From Collinsella sp. zg1085 (GTDB lineage: Bacteria > Actinomycetota > Coriobacteriia > Coriobacteriales > Coriobacteriaceae), in NCBI RefSeq assembly GCF_018889955.1, contig NZ_CP076545.1:1550001-1614000 (forward strand): DNA of 64,000 nt, given 5' to 3'. The notes below the pieces were generated by a model. That model worked only from the letters and a program-made list of their open reading frames with translations, was not told the origin of the DNA and ran no database searches. Below, in pieces: positions 17,653-26,650 of this stretch. Made by a program: the position numbers and the translations under genes. Every line of letters begins with the position of its first letter. The first letter of the stretch is position 1.

Positions 17653-18303
17653 TTAGCCGGCGCCCATGGCAGCTGGTGTGGCATACACAACCGTGCAGGA
17701 GTTCCAGGTCTCGTAAGAACAGGTTGCGAAGGCGTACAGGTGGTCGACGTCGGTTTGTCGCTCGAGAACAACATCGCTTTGAGCCAAACATGCTGAGACG
17801 TGGTCGGCAAGCTCCCCCTCGTCTTCGAACTCCGTCTGCAGGGTTTCGTAGCTCGCGTTGACCACGTCGATCGAAGCGACCCTCAGCTCATGGCGCTGAT
17901 TGTCTGCGCGGGTGTAGAGGTTAATCATCTGGTGCTCCCGCGCGTAGTCGGCGTCGCTGTAGCTCGCGAAGTCGGCGAACACGCTGCCGTCGTCCATGTG
18001 GTGGCCGTAGACGATGGTGAAGGGCTCCTCCAGGCTGCAGTCGCAGTCGACGTAGGGCGTGCCGTACCCGCCCTCGACGAGCACCGTGTTTCTCTTCACC
18101 CAGGCCGCGAGCTCGGATCTGCTGATGAACATGCCGCGCCTGGAGTTCTCGAAGCATCTGAAAGGGAGCGGGTTCGCCTTCCTGCGGGAGAGCTCTCGCA
18201 CCTTGCCCTCGCTTGTCATGAGCAGCGTCGCCACGTCCTGCACTGTGGAGAAGTCCTTCTGAGGTATATGCGGTCTGTCGTATTCTGCCCTTGTCATCGC
18301 CAT
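17653..18303 (-). CDS. Excisionase-like HTH fused to a truncated class B sortase domain
   Basis: Residues about 10-80 form a helix-turn-helix like that of excisionases (STVQDVATLLMTSEGKV, FISRSELAAWVKRN). With no linker the chain continues as class B sortase: YGTPYVD, TIVYGHHMDDGSVFADF with the catalytic His, and FATCSYET with the catalytic Cys. The expected Arg near VVYA is Cys (WNSCTVVYA). The sortase lacks its N-terminal membrane anchor. Sortases attach LPXTG proteins to the wall outside the cell, so a cytoplasmic DNA-binding fusion cannot do that normally. It is probably a recombination chimera. Met 18303 or 18297 follow GAGGAGG; a longer start at 18348 is possible. Confidence 0.7.
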   Translation of the reverse strand: MAMTRAEYDRPHIPQKDFSTVQDVATLLMTSEGKVRELSRRKANPLPFRCFENSRRGMFISRSELAAWVKRNTVLVEGGYGTPYVDCDCSLEEPFTIVYGHHMDDGSVFADFASYSDADYAREHQMINLYTRADNQRHELRVASIDVVNASYETLQTEFEDEGELADHVSACLAQSDVVLERQTDVDHLYAFATCSYETWNSCTVVYATPAAMGAG

Positions 18304-18683
18304 GTCGCCTCCTCGGCTATCGCGGTTTCCCTTCTTTGCGACATGCATCGGGGGCGCAGGTCAACGGAAAACGGAATAGGCCCTATGGGAGCTTTCAGTT
18401 TCAGCAGGTGTGCCGATATGGGGGGTTTACCGTCTCGGCCATACTTCTGTTATCCCAACAGTCAACGATGCATTCATACAGTAGGAAGCGGGACAAAGAG
18501 GCCGGCAGGAGCGCCTTGGTATTGCTAAGACACCCTAGGGGCTGAAATCCACAACGATTTGGTCTTGTGTGTCGTGGTGAACAGGCCAATCAAACGTAAT
18601 ACTTCAAGCTAAATGGTCGAAAATGAGCCATGCTTAGTCCTCTCCCCACTCTTTGACATTCGTTCGGCGTCGCCTAGAATGAA
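18304..18683. other. Gap before the tetR operator
   Basis: About 380 bases with no supported gene. It serves as the upstream region of the HTH-sortase gene and of tetR. I see no strong hairpin or repeat. Confidence 0.35.
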
Positions 18684-18709
18684 CAATACTGAATCGATAT
18701 TTAACATTG
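18684..18709 (+). promoter_or_regulatory. Operator copy 1, upstream of tetR
   Basis: CAATACTGAAT-CGAT-ATTTAACATTG is a 26-base imperfect palindrome ending 21 bases before the tetR ATG. Two relatives of identical length lie upstream of the ABC genes, which marks it as a probable TetR binding site. Confidence 0.65.
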
Positions 18710-18730
18710 AGAGAATTTGAGGAGGAAATC

Positions 18731-19300
18731 ATGCAGGTTCTCAAGGAAGAGGTGCGCGAGCGCATACTTGCCGCCGCCGTCCAGGTGTTCTACGAGAAGG
18801 ACTTCCGCAGTGCGAAGATGCAGGATATCGCGAGGCTCGCCGACGTGTCGGCGAGCCTGCTGTACTCGTACTTCGAGAACAAGGAGAAGCTCTTTGAGGG
18901 AGTCGTTTCGTCCGTTCCCCTCGACTTCAACCGTATCGCGCGCGAGGAAGAATCTATCATTGCGGATACGCCCTCTGAGAGATACCAGATTGCCGCCGAG
19001 GGATCGCTGCTCGACATGTTGGCTCACCACAAGTTGCTGGTTATCCTGATCGACAAGAGCCAGGGTACCGCCTACGAGCATGCGAAGGACGATTTCGTCA
19101 AGAGCATCGAGCGTCATATCCGATACATGATGAACGAGCGTTCGACTCTGCACTATCCAGACCTACTTGCCCATGTGCTAGCAAGCAACTTCGTGGAGAG
19201 CCTGATGGAAGTAGCACGCCACTATAGCAGCGAGAATGAAGCTCGCGAGATGCTTGCGCTCATCGCCCAGTGTTATTACGAAGGGGTGAACTCCCTGTGA
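18731..19300 (+). CDS. TetR/AcrR-family regulator of the ABC-ECF gene set
   Basis: The N-terminal HTH (ILAAAVQVFYEKDFRSAKMQ, LADVSASLLYSYFENKEKL) is typical TetR and is followed by a helical ligand domain; total 189 residues. ATG 18731 is chosen because GAGGAGG lies just upstream. It is followed after about 160 bases by five transport genes in the same direction. Operator-like palindromes stand before both tetR and the transport genes, so it likely represses both until a ligand, probably related to the transported substrate, binds. Confidence 0.88.
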   Translation: MQVLKEEVRERILAAAVQVFYEKDFRSAKMQDIARLADVSASLLYSYFENKEKLFEGVVSSVPLDFNRIAREEESIIADTPSERYQIAAEGSLLDMLAHHKLLVILIDKSQGTAYEHAKDDFVKSIERHIRYMMNERSTLHYPDLLAHVLASNFVESLMEVARHYSSENEAREMLALIAQCYYEGVNSL

Positions 19301-19339
19301 CAGAACTTTCTGTCACCTCCTTTCGGATGCCCTGATACT

Positions 19340-19365
19340 CAATATTGAATTCTAATTCTATAATG
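19340..19365 (+). promoter_or_regulatory. Operator copy 2 overlapping a -10 element
   Basis: CAATATTGAAT-TCTA-ATTCTATAATG has the same 11+4+11 layout as the copies at 18684 and 19410. It contains TATAAT (19359-19364), so binding would cover a promoter of the ABC genes. Confidence 0.55.
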
Positions 19366-19409
19366 ATATAGTTAGCTATGTCGAACTGGGATAGGTCTTA
19401 ATCTACTCT

Positions 19410-19435
19410 CAATATCGAATCTCTATTTAATATTG
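19410..19435 (+). promoter_or_regulatory. Operator copy 3, upstream of the first ABC gene
   Basis: CAATATCGAAT-CTCT-ATTTAATATTG repeats the 11+4+11 palindrome 23 bases before the first ABC ATG. It is about 45 bases beyond copy 2, which would allow cooperative binding. Confidence 0.65.
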
Positions 19436-19457
19436 AAGGAGAAGAAGGAGAAATTCT

Positions 19458-21218
19458 ATGAAAGACAAAAAGGAGTTGGTCAAGGAGATGACGGCGAAAA
19501 GCCGGCTATCTAATGCCTTGCTTCTAACCAGGGCGGTTCTTGGGCTCGTTCCCACGGTTCTCGTGATCTTCCTTGTCCACCTGTTTTTAGAAGGGACCCT
19601 CTCGCCCGCTGCGATTGCCTATGCCGCAGCGGGCATGACAGCATGTGTGGCGGGGAAGGCGGTGTGCATGTACGCAGCAACATGGAAGTCCCATCAGGCG
19701 GCGTACTCGTGCCTGACGGACATCCGCCTGCGCATTGTGCGCCATCTGAAGAGGCTCCCCCTGGGTTTCTTTCAAGTAAGAAGACCGGGAGATCTCGCGA
19801 ACATCATGCGCAACGACGTGGAACAGGTTGAGGTCTACCTTGCCCACGGACTTCCCGAATCGGCCTCGGCCACTCTGTTCCCCGCCGCCGCGTTCGTCCT
19901 CATGCTTGTAGTAGACTGGCGGCTCGCCCTGTGCATGATGGCGGGCCTACCCCTCATGTGGTTCGTGAATAAGGCGGCGGCACCCGCTTGGGCGAAGGGC
20001 TTCGAGATGGTGGCTCAGTACGCCTCCCGCATGCAAAACAGCCTCATGGAATACGTCGCCAACGTAGCGGTCGTCAAGGCGTTCGGGAAGGAGGAACGCA
20101 AGACTGACGAAACCATCATGGCGGCGCGTGATTACGTGAGCTGGGCAACCAGCTCGATGAACGACGTCTCGGTTCCCATGGCGCTCATCGCGCTGTTCAT
20201 GGAGTCTGGGACGGTACTTGTGCTGATTGTGGGAACGTGGCTCCTCTCCACAGGCGGCATATCCATCGAACGTCTCATCTTGGCCATGGTGCTCTCCGCA
20301 GCCTTTACGTCATCGGTGGCCAAGACGGCGACCCTGCAGCACTACCGCTTCATGTTCGACCAGGCGATGACGGGTATCGAGTCGGTGCTGGGCGTCGAGG
20401 CCGCAGACCCCGTCGAGGACTCCGAGGAGCCCCGCATGGGAGACATCGAGCTGCACGGCGTCTCGTTCTCCTACCCTCAAAGCGAGGGGGACGGCAACGA
20501 GAGGAAACGAGCCCTCGACTCGATAGACCTGGTGTTTCGCAAGGGAAGCACCAACGCGCTCGTAGGTTCCTCGGGGTGCGGGAAGAGCACGCTCGCAAGT
20601 CTGATCATGGGATTCTGGCAGCCTGACAGCGGACGCATTACAGTGGGCGGGCAGGACCTCTCCTGCCTCTCCGAAAGGCAGGTGTCAAGCTTCTTCTCCA
20701 TAGTCCAGCAGGACGTGTTCCTCTTCAACCAGAGCATCGAAGAGAACATCCTCATCGGTCGGCCGGAAGCAACGCATGAAGAGGTGGTCGAAGCGGCTCA
20801 AAGGGCGCGCATCCACGACTTCATCTCCGGACTCCCGCACGGATACGCGACGGTTCCCGGCGAGGGCGGCGTCCAGCTCTCGGGTGGCGAGCGCCAGCGC
20901 ATCTCGATCGCCCGGGTGATGCTGAAAGGCGCCCCCGTCATCATCCTCGACGAGGCGACGGCCGCGGTCGATGCCGAGAACGAAGCCCTTATACAAGAGG
21001 CGATAGACGACCTGTCCCGCGACAAGACCGTCGTGACCATAGCCCACCACCTGAACGCCGTTCGAGGGGCGGACCAGATCGTGGTGATGAGGGAAGGCCG
21101 TGTAGCCGGGCATGGAACCCACGAAGAGCTCATGTACACCTGTGCCCTCTATCAGGAGATGGTCGCCAGGCAAAAGCAGGTGGACAGCTGGGACATCAAG
21201 GAGGCCACATCATGGTAA
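19458..21218 (+). CDS. ABC transporter half-molecule (membrane + ATPase), first subunit
   Basis: Residues 1-310 form an exporter-type transmembrane domain with about six helices; the rest is the ATPase with Walker A GSSGCGKST, signature LSGGERQRI and Walker B VIILDEAT. The ribosome site is GGAGAAGAAGGAG. It overlaps the next ABC gene by 7 bases, so the two should form a heterodimer. Exporter-fold pairs beside ECF genes recall YbtP/YbtQ-like importers of metal-siderophore complexes, but drug or peptide export cannot be excluded. All catalytic motifs are intact. Confidence 0.88.
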   Translation: MKDKKELVKEMTAKSRLSNALLLTRAVLGLVPTVLVIFLVHLFLEGTLSPAAIAYAAAGMTACVAGKAVCMYAATWKSHQAAYSCLTDIRLRIVRHLKRLPLGFFQVRRPGDLANIMRNDVEQVEVYLAHGLPESASATLFPAAAFVLMLVVDWRLALCMMAGLPLMWFVNKAAAPAWAKGFEMVAQYASRMQNSLMEYVANVAVVKAFGKEERKTDETIMAARDYVSWATSSMNDVSVPMALIALFMESGTVLVLIVGTWLLSTGGISIERLILAMVLSAAFTSSVAKTATLQHYRFMFDQAMTGIESVLGVEAADPVEDSEEPRMGDIELHGVSFSYPQSEGDGNERKRALDSIDLVFRKGSTNALVGSSGCGKSTLASLIMGFWQPDSGRITVGGQDLSCLSERQVSSFFSIVQQDVFLFNQSIEENILIGRPEATHEEVVEAAQRARIHDFISGLPHGYATVPGEGGVQLSGGERQRISIARVMLKGAPVIILDEATAAVDAENEALIQEAIDDLSRDKTVVTIAHHLNAVRGADQIVVMREGRVAGHGTHEELMYTCALYQEMVARQKQVDSWDIKEATSW

Positions 21219-22930
21219 GGGAGATCTTAGGGAAGATGACCCCTGCGGGTCGACGCATGATGGCCGTAAGCATCGCCGCTTTCACCATCTATGCGCTATC
21301 CAGCGTGGCGATGGCCTTCGTCGTCCTCGCAGCCATCCATTCGGTCCTGAGTGGAGCGACCGATTTCGTTTTCTACTGGGTGGCGCTCATCTGCCTTCTT
21401 CTCGTCAAGGGGGCAAGCGGCATCGTGGCCGACAAGCAGAAGCACTGCGCAGGATTCGACCTCGTTCTGGAGATCAGGATCGCCGTCGTCAGGCGACTGA
21501 AGTCGCTCTCCCTGGGCTTCTACACGGGGGAGCGCCTGGGCGAGATCGGCGACATCGTCCACAAGGACATCGACAACATGGAGATGGTGGTAGGGCACCT
21601 CTGGACGAGGATGGCAGCCGATTTTATCGTCGCGACGATCCTGCTCGCGGCCGCAATCCTCGTCGATTGGCACATGGCGCTGCTCATGGTCTCGACCCTG
21701 CCCGCCGCGCTTGCGCTTCTTGCAGCAGGATTGAGAAAGGCCCAGACCCTCGAGGGCAGATGTGGGGACGACGCGGCGGACATGACGAGCCTGTTCGTCG
21801 AGTACGTGAAGGGCATCCCGCTGTTGAAGGCCTTCGCCGAAAGCAAGACTCTCGACCGCAGGCTCGAGGCGACGGTGGCAAGCTTCGGCGAAAGCAGCAA
21901 GGCGGCGTCGCGGAACAGGGCGCTGGTCTTGTCCGCCTACAGCCTTGTAGCGGACCTCGCCTTCGTAGTCATGGCAGCGGGCGGCGCCCTGCTCGTGCAG
22001 AACGGTTCCCTGCCCCTGTTCGTCTACATCGGCTTCATCATCGCGAGCGCAGAGTTCTACAAGCCGTTCTTCGCCATGGAGTCGCATTGGATGAACTACC
22101 TCAAGGTGAGGGACAGCTTCCGCAGAATAGAGAAGATTGTCCGCGCGTCCTCTGTCCCCGAGCCCGATGAGCCGCGCGTACCTTCGTCGCACTCGATCGG
22201 ATTCGACCAGGTGCGCTTCTCCTATGGAAGGGACTCTTTCGAGCTGTCCGAGGCGACGTTCACGGTTCCCGAACATACCATGACGGCACTCGTAGGCGAG
22301 TCCGGGTCAGGCAAGAGCACGTTGACCAACCTCCTGCTGAGGTTCTGGGACGTGGATGCGGGAAGCGTGAGTGTCGGCGGCTTGGACGTAAGAGACATCC
22401 CCTACGACGACCTTCTGGCCTCTATCAGCGTCGTCATGCAGGATGTGCGGCTCTTCGCCGACACCATCGAGGGGAATATCCGCATCGGCAAGGCTGATGC
22501 GACGCACGAGGAAGTGGTGGAGGCGGCCAAGAAGGCGTGCATCCACGAGTTCGTGATGTCGCTCCCACAGGGCTACGAGACGCCCATCGGGGAGAATGGC
22601 GTGGGTCTCTCAGGCGGGCAGAAGCAGAGGTTGTCCGTCGCTCGGGCGTTCCTAAAGGACGCCCCCATCCTCGTGCTCGACGAGATGACGAGCAGCGTGG
22701 ATCCGGTCAACGAGGTGCTCATACAGAAAGCCGTCTCTGCGCTCGCGCAGAACAGAACAGTGCTCGTGGTGGCACACCATCTGAGCACCATCCGCTCTGC
22801 CGACCAGATAATCGTGATGCGACAGGGGAAAATCGTGCAGAGGGGCACCCACGAACAGCTCCTCGAGGAGAGCGCCGGTTATTATCGGACCCTCTGGGAA
22901 CGTGGGGTCAAGACGGAGGGCCAGGCATGA
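21212..22930 (+). CDS. ABC transporter half-molecule, second subunit
   Basis: This 572-residue protein has the same layout as its partner: an N-terminal membrane domain and an ATPase with GESGSGKST, LSGGQKQRL and ILVLDEMTSS. In the place after Walker B the usual Glu is present (LDEM). It starts within the end of the first ABC gene and its TGA overlaps the ATG of the ECF ATPase (ATGA), so all are co-translated. The heterodimer would sit in the cytoplasmic membrane. The substrate is unknown. Confidence 0.87.
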   Translation: MVREILGKMTPAGRRMMAVSIAAFTIYALSSVAMAFVVLAAIHSVLSGATDFVFYWVALICLLLVKGASGIVADKQKHCAGFDLVLEIRIAVVRRLKSLSLGFYTGERLGEIGDIVHKDIDNMEMVVGHLWTRMAADFIVATILLAAAILVDWHMALLMVSTLPAALALLAAGLRKAQTLEGRCGDDAADMTSLFVEYVKGIPLLKAFAESKTLDRRLEATVASFGESSKAASRNRALVLSAYSLVADLAFVVMAAGGALLVQNGSLPLFVYIGFIIASAEFYKPFFAMESHWMNYLKVRDSFRRIEKIVRASSVPEPDEPRVPSSHSIGFDQVRFSYGRDSFELSEATFTVPEHTMTALVGESGSGKSTLTNLLLRFWDVDAGSVSVGGLDVRDIPYDDLLASISVVMQDVRLFADTIEGNIRIGKADATHEEVVEAAKKACIHEFVMSLPQGYETPIGENGVGLSGGQKQRLSVARAFLKDAPILVLDEMTSSVDPVNEVLIQKAVSALAQNRTVLVVAHHLSTIRSADQIIVMRQGKIVQRGTHEQLLEESAGYYRTLWERGVKTEGQA

Positions 22931-24480
22931 GCGCCCCCACGCACATAACCCTCGACAAAGTGTCGTTCCAATACGCGGGGAAGGACGGCGATGCTATCCA
23001 CAGCGTCGACCTGGATATCCATGAAGGCGAGTTCGTGCTCCTGACAGGAAGAAGCGGCTGCGGGAAAACCACGGTCGCACGGCTCATAAATGGTCTTATC
23101 CCTCATTTCTACAAGGGCGAGCTGGAAGGAACAGCAAGAGTCGGCGGAACGGAAACACGCGAGATAGGAATCGGAGACATAGGAAGGATGGTCGGCTCGG
23201 TCTTCCAGGACCCTCGCAGCCAGTTCTTCATGACCGACACGACGAGCGAGGTGGCATTCGGCTGCGTGAACGCGGGACTGCCACGCAACGAGGCCGCGCA
23301 GCGGGTCGAAAGCGCATTCCGGCGCATGAGCATCCAGCGCCTGCGGGATAGGAGCGTGTTCGAACTCTCGAGCGGAGAGATGCAGCTGGTGGCCATAGCC
23401 TCCTGTTATGCGATGGGGCCTTCCGTGTACGTCTTCGACGAACCGTCCGCAAACCTCGATATGGGGGCCGTGGAGACCCTCAGGAAGACACTATCCGAGC
23501 TGAAACGCGAGGGAAAGACCGTCATCGTTCTGGAGCACCGCCTCTTCTATCTGTCTGACCTCATCGACCGGATGGTCGTCATCGAAGACGGTGCCGTATC
23601 CCACGTATACGACGCAGCCAGTGCGCTGTCCCTCGACGACGCCACGCTCGCCCATATGGGTCTAAGGAGCTTACAGCTGAAGTCGGCGCTAAACGCTATA
23701 CCCGACCACGAGCCGACCTTGTCAAAGCGTGAGAATGCGGTCTTCGAGATAAATAATCTTACGGTCTCATACGGCTCACAGCATTCGACGAGGAGCGCCG
23801 GGTCGACACCGCGCGACCCCCGCGCCATCGGCCCGCTGAGCTTCTCCGCCCGATTCGGCGAGGTAATCGGAATCATAGGGAAAAACGGTGCGGGGAAGAC
23901 AACTCTGTCGCGCCTGTGCTGCGGACTTGAGAAAGAGGATAGGGGCACCGTGTCCGTAGACGGCAGGCCTCTTTCGCCAAAGGAGCGGCTGGGGCGCATC
24001 CGACTAGTCATGCAAGATCCAGACTACCAGCTTTTCTCCGATAGCGTGCTGGGAGAGCTCTCGTTGGGCGGACGGAGAGACGCCATTGCCTGTGAGCGAG
24101 CACTCAGAAGGCTGGGGCTATGGGATATGAGGGAAGCTCATCCCGCAACACTCTCGCGAGGACAGAAGCAGCGCCTCGCGATAGCATGCGCTGTCGTCGA
24201 TGAGGCTGTCTCCTATTTCTTCGACGAACCGACGAGCGGCTTGGACAGGGAAAACATGGAGAGAGTCTCTTCCGCGATCCGATCGCTCGCACAATCGGGA
24301 AGCGTCGTATTCGCCGTCTCGCACGATCCTGAGTTCCTCCTCTCCGCCTGCGACCGCATCCTCCATCTGAGGGATGGGATCATCGTTGACGACTTCGCCC
24401 TTGACGGCTCGGCGCGAGAGAGGCTCTTGAGATCGCTTTGGAAGGGAGGTGTGCAATGGGGCGCTCATACAGACGCATAG
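22927..24480 (+). CDS. ECF transporter ATPase, fused A-A' subunits
   Basis: Two ABC ATPase domains are joined in 517 residues. The first (about 1-230) has GRSGCGKTT, the unusual signature LSSGEMQL and VYVFDEPSANLD. The second (about 270-510) has GKNGAGKTT, LSRGQKQRL and FFDEPTSGLD. Such fusions power ECF vitamin or metal uptake with one T and one S subunit. ATG 22927 overlaps the stop of the upstream ABC gene. The next two genes supply T and S, so the ECF transporter is complete. Confidence 0.88.
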   Translation: MSAPTHITLDKVSFQYAGKDGDAIHSVDLDIHEGEFVLLTGRSGCGKTTVARLINGLIPHFYKGELEGTARVGGTETREIGIGDIGRMVGSVFQDPRSQFFMTDTTSEVAFGCVNAGLPRNEAAQRVESAFRRMSIQRLRDRSVFELSSGEMQLVAIASCYAMGPSVYVFDEPSANLDMGAVETLRKTLSELKREGKTVIVLEHRLFYLSDLIDRMVVIEDGAVSHVYDAASALSLDDATLAHMGLRSLQLKSALNAIPDHEPTLSKRENAVFEINNLTVSYGSQHSTRSAGSTPRDPRAIGPLSFSARFGEVIGIIGKNGAGKTTLSRLCCGLEKEDRGTVSVDGRPLSPKERLGRIRLVMQDPDYQLFSDSVLGELSLGGRRDAIACERALRRLGLWDMREAHPATLSRGQKQRLAIACAVVDEAVSYFFDEPTSGLDRENMERVSSAIRSLAQSGSVVFAVSHDPEFLLSACDRILHLRDGIIVDDFALDGSARERLLRSLWKGGVQWGAHTDA

Positions 24481-25166
24481 ACCCGCGGACAGCTCTGCTC
24501 GCAACCTGCATTCTGGGCATTGCCGCAGTGCTCTCCAACCGTCCGGAGGCAGCTCATGCGGCATGCGCTATCGGGGCTCTATGCGCGCTCGTCTCCGGGG
24601 CATGGCGGCCGTGCATCGCCCTATCTGCCGCCTATGGCCTCATAGCTGCCGTCATGGCTCTCGCCGAAGGGGCGGGCAACACGACGCTTGTAATCGCCGT
24701 GGTCATGCTGAGCTACATGGCCCAGAAGTTCGTAGTTCTGGCTCTTCTGGGCATCTCCCTTTCTAAACTGGCCTCGATGCAGGATCTTCTCGCTGCGCTG
24801 CAGTCTATGAGAACTCCGCAAGCGGTTCTCATTCCATGCATGGTCATTCTGCGATTCTTCCCAACTATACGCAGGGACGCCTCGCATCTCATGGAAAGCC
24901 TGAAGACGCGGCGCGTGCTCGCAGGAAGGGGATACGTGTTCAGACACCCTGCTCTCGCATGCGAGCTTTTGATAGTTCCGCTCCTCATGAGGAGCGTGAG
25001 GGTATCCGACGAGCTGGCGGCATCCGCGCTTGCCCGCGGCTTAGACAGCAAGACCCAAGCGACGGTGCTGCAGCCCCTGTCTTTCGGAGAGAGGGACGCC
25101 GTGGCAACCGCCTTCACTCTCCTGGCAACCGGAGTGCTTGCGTGGCTTCAATTCGGACCGCGATAG
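24456..25166 (+). CDS. ECF transporter transmembrane T subunit (CbiQ/EcfT family)
   Basis: This membrane protein of about 236 residues has several hydrophobic helices and the T-subunit coupling features (LKTRRVLAGRGY and SALARGLDSKTQ), where the Ala-Arg-Gly motif contacts the ATPase. GGGAGG precedes ATG 24456, making that a better start than the upstream in-frame Met. It overlaps the ATPase gene by 25 bases. It couples ATP hydrolysis to movement of the S subunit. Confidence 0.8.
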   Translation: MGRSYRRIDPRTALLATCILGIAAVLSNRPEAAHAACAIGALCALVSGAWRPCIALSAAYGLIAAVMALAEGAGNTTLVIAVVMLSYMAQKFVVLALLGISLSKLASMQDLLAALQSMRTPQAVLIPCMVILRFFPTIRRDASHLMESLKTRRVLAGRGYVFRHPALACELLIVPLLMRSVRVSDELAASALARGLDSKTQATVLQPLSFGERDAVATAFTLLATGVLAWLQFGPR

Positions 25167-25236
25167 AGGGGCACAGGACGAGACTTGTCTCGTCAAACTT
25201 GTACGTCTTAAATCAGAACGGAAGAAAGGACTCATT

Positions 25237-25839
25237 ATGAAAAAAGGCGAAACCTCGACCATAGGGACTCGAGATCTCGTATCCATTGGCGTCTTCGGAG
25301 CGCTGTCCCTCCTAATCTTCTTCGTAGTGGGAGGCATCGCGGGACTCACCGTTGTTGGGACAGTCGCCAACATACCCATCGTCTGTTTCTTCACATCGAT
25401 AGCCTATCTGCTCCTTGCCGCAAAAGTCAGGAAGACCGGAGCCTTCCTCATCATGGGGACCATAAACGTGCTGCCCGGCCTGATGGCGGCAAACGTCTTC
25501 GGTGTCATCGGCAGTATCGCGGGCTGGGCCCTTGCGGAGGTGGTTGCCACGTGGATCGGGTACTCGAACAGGAAAGGTCTCGTTGCGGCTTACGCCGTCG
25601 GTTGCACGCTGCAGTCGGCGCTCTACACCCTTCCCATATACCTTTCAGCTGCTCAGTATCTTTCCGAGCGCCAAGAAATACTGCGACTCACCGATGAGAC
25701 CATGGCGCAGTTCGTCGCGATGTTCTCGGGTTCCATGTACGTCGGAATGGTTGTCCTTACGGCGGTGATGAGCCTTGTCGGTGCGTTCGTCTCGCTAAAG
25801 ATCATGAGGAAGCATTTTGAGAAGGCGGGGATTGTCTAA
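25237..25839 (+). CDS. ECF substrate-binding S component (MptD/Trep_Strep-like)
   Basis: About 200 residues with five or six membrane helices begin MKKGETSTIGTRDLVSIGVF. The pattern (GTINVLPGLMAANVFGVIGS, WALAEVVATWIGY) resembles the Trep_Strep group of ECF S components. GAAGAAAGGA precedes the ATG. It closes the gene set. S components bind the ligand; this group has no settled substrate. Together with two exporter-fold ABC subunits a metallophore, haem or similar ligand is possible but unproven. Confidence 0.75.
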   Translation: MKKGETSTIGTRDLVSIGVFGALSLLIFFVVGGIAGLTVVGTVANIPIVCFFTSIAYLLLAAKVRKTGAFLIMGTINVLPGLMAANVFGVIGSIAGWALAEVVATWIGYSNRKGLVAAYAVGCTLQSALYTLPIYLSAAQYLSERQEILRLTDETMAQFVAMFSGSMYVGMVVLTAVMSLVGAFVSLKIMRKHFEKAGIV

Positions 25840-25865
25840 GGGATGCCTCGCAACAAGAAAGTTTC

Positions 25866-26650
25866 CTAAAAGGCGTTCAATTCGTGGGATCGGATGTAGT
25901 AGCTAAGGTTGGTCATTATATTGGTCTGGGGCTCAACCATCATTTTCGTCGGAACACCTCGTATCTGCAGCTTTCCAACTGCCGTATATTCAGGACCTGC
26001 ATAGAGTATGCCTAGGAAGAACAATCTTGAAATGCCGATATTCATATTGCCGTGTTTGTCTTGAAAGCTTCCTTCATTGAGGATATAGACGGACGAACCC
26101 GAAGACCCCGGGAAGCACGCCATGTCAACAAGCCCAATTCTAGGGCTGTTGAAGTCATAGGCTGGATGTGATGCAGTGTAGCATGCCGGAAAAACGGAAG
26201 GTTGTTAACCTCGTCCCACAATCCGACGGGGTAACCGACCATGGTCAATTCCTCGACCGCGCGAACATCTCTCAACTTTTCTTCCGTTGCAATAATGCTC
26301 ATGTCGTTCCCGATATAGAAGACATCTTTACCCGTAATTTGCTTGACAGCATTGAAGACGGGAGCTGCGAAGCAAAATGCCAAGTCGTGTGTGGGATGGA
26401 AGATCCATTGTGCCTTGTACGCAACTCGGTAACTCTCTTCGGTTGAGCCGCCCTCTTCAACCAGCTGAACGAAGAATGTCATTTCCTCGTCTGGGTTGTT
26501 GTTAATGACGTGCTTGTTAGTGATGATGGTTGGGAAGGTCTTTCCGTTTGCTTGGAAGTTGAAGTACGAACCAGTGCCACAGCTACCGTTACTAGCTGTA
26601 AGTCAAACCGTATTGAATAACAGCTGATCTGATAAACATTCGGGCTTCAT
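25866..26650 (-). pseudogene. Trypsin-like serine protease, decayed
   Basis: ATG 26650 (AAAGGG ribosome site) opens MKPECLSDQLLFNTV, then TGA (26603-26605), then LTASNGSCGTGSYF and the catalytic-His stretch TIITNKHVI. One base is missing near 26173, after which the other frame gives SHPAYDFNSPRIGLVD and the catalytic-Ser stretch FPGSSGSSVYIL. The stop replaces what is probably Arg (CGA). All pieces sit in order at normal spacing, so the gene was whole until recently. Proteins of this kind occur in bacterial stress and defence clusters, but I cannot name a specific role. Confidence 0.7.

Noticed and set aside
21112-22276. Large frames on both strands over the second ABC gene
   Set aside because: The true gene has complete ABC motifs; these are compositional shadows rich in Arg, Gly and His.
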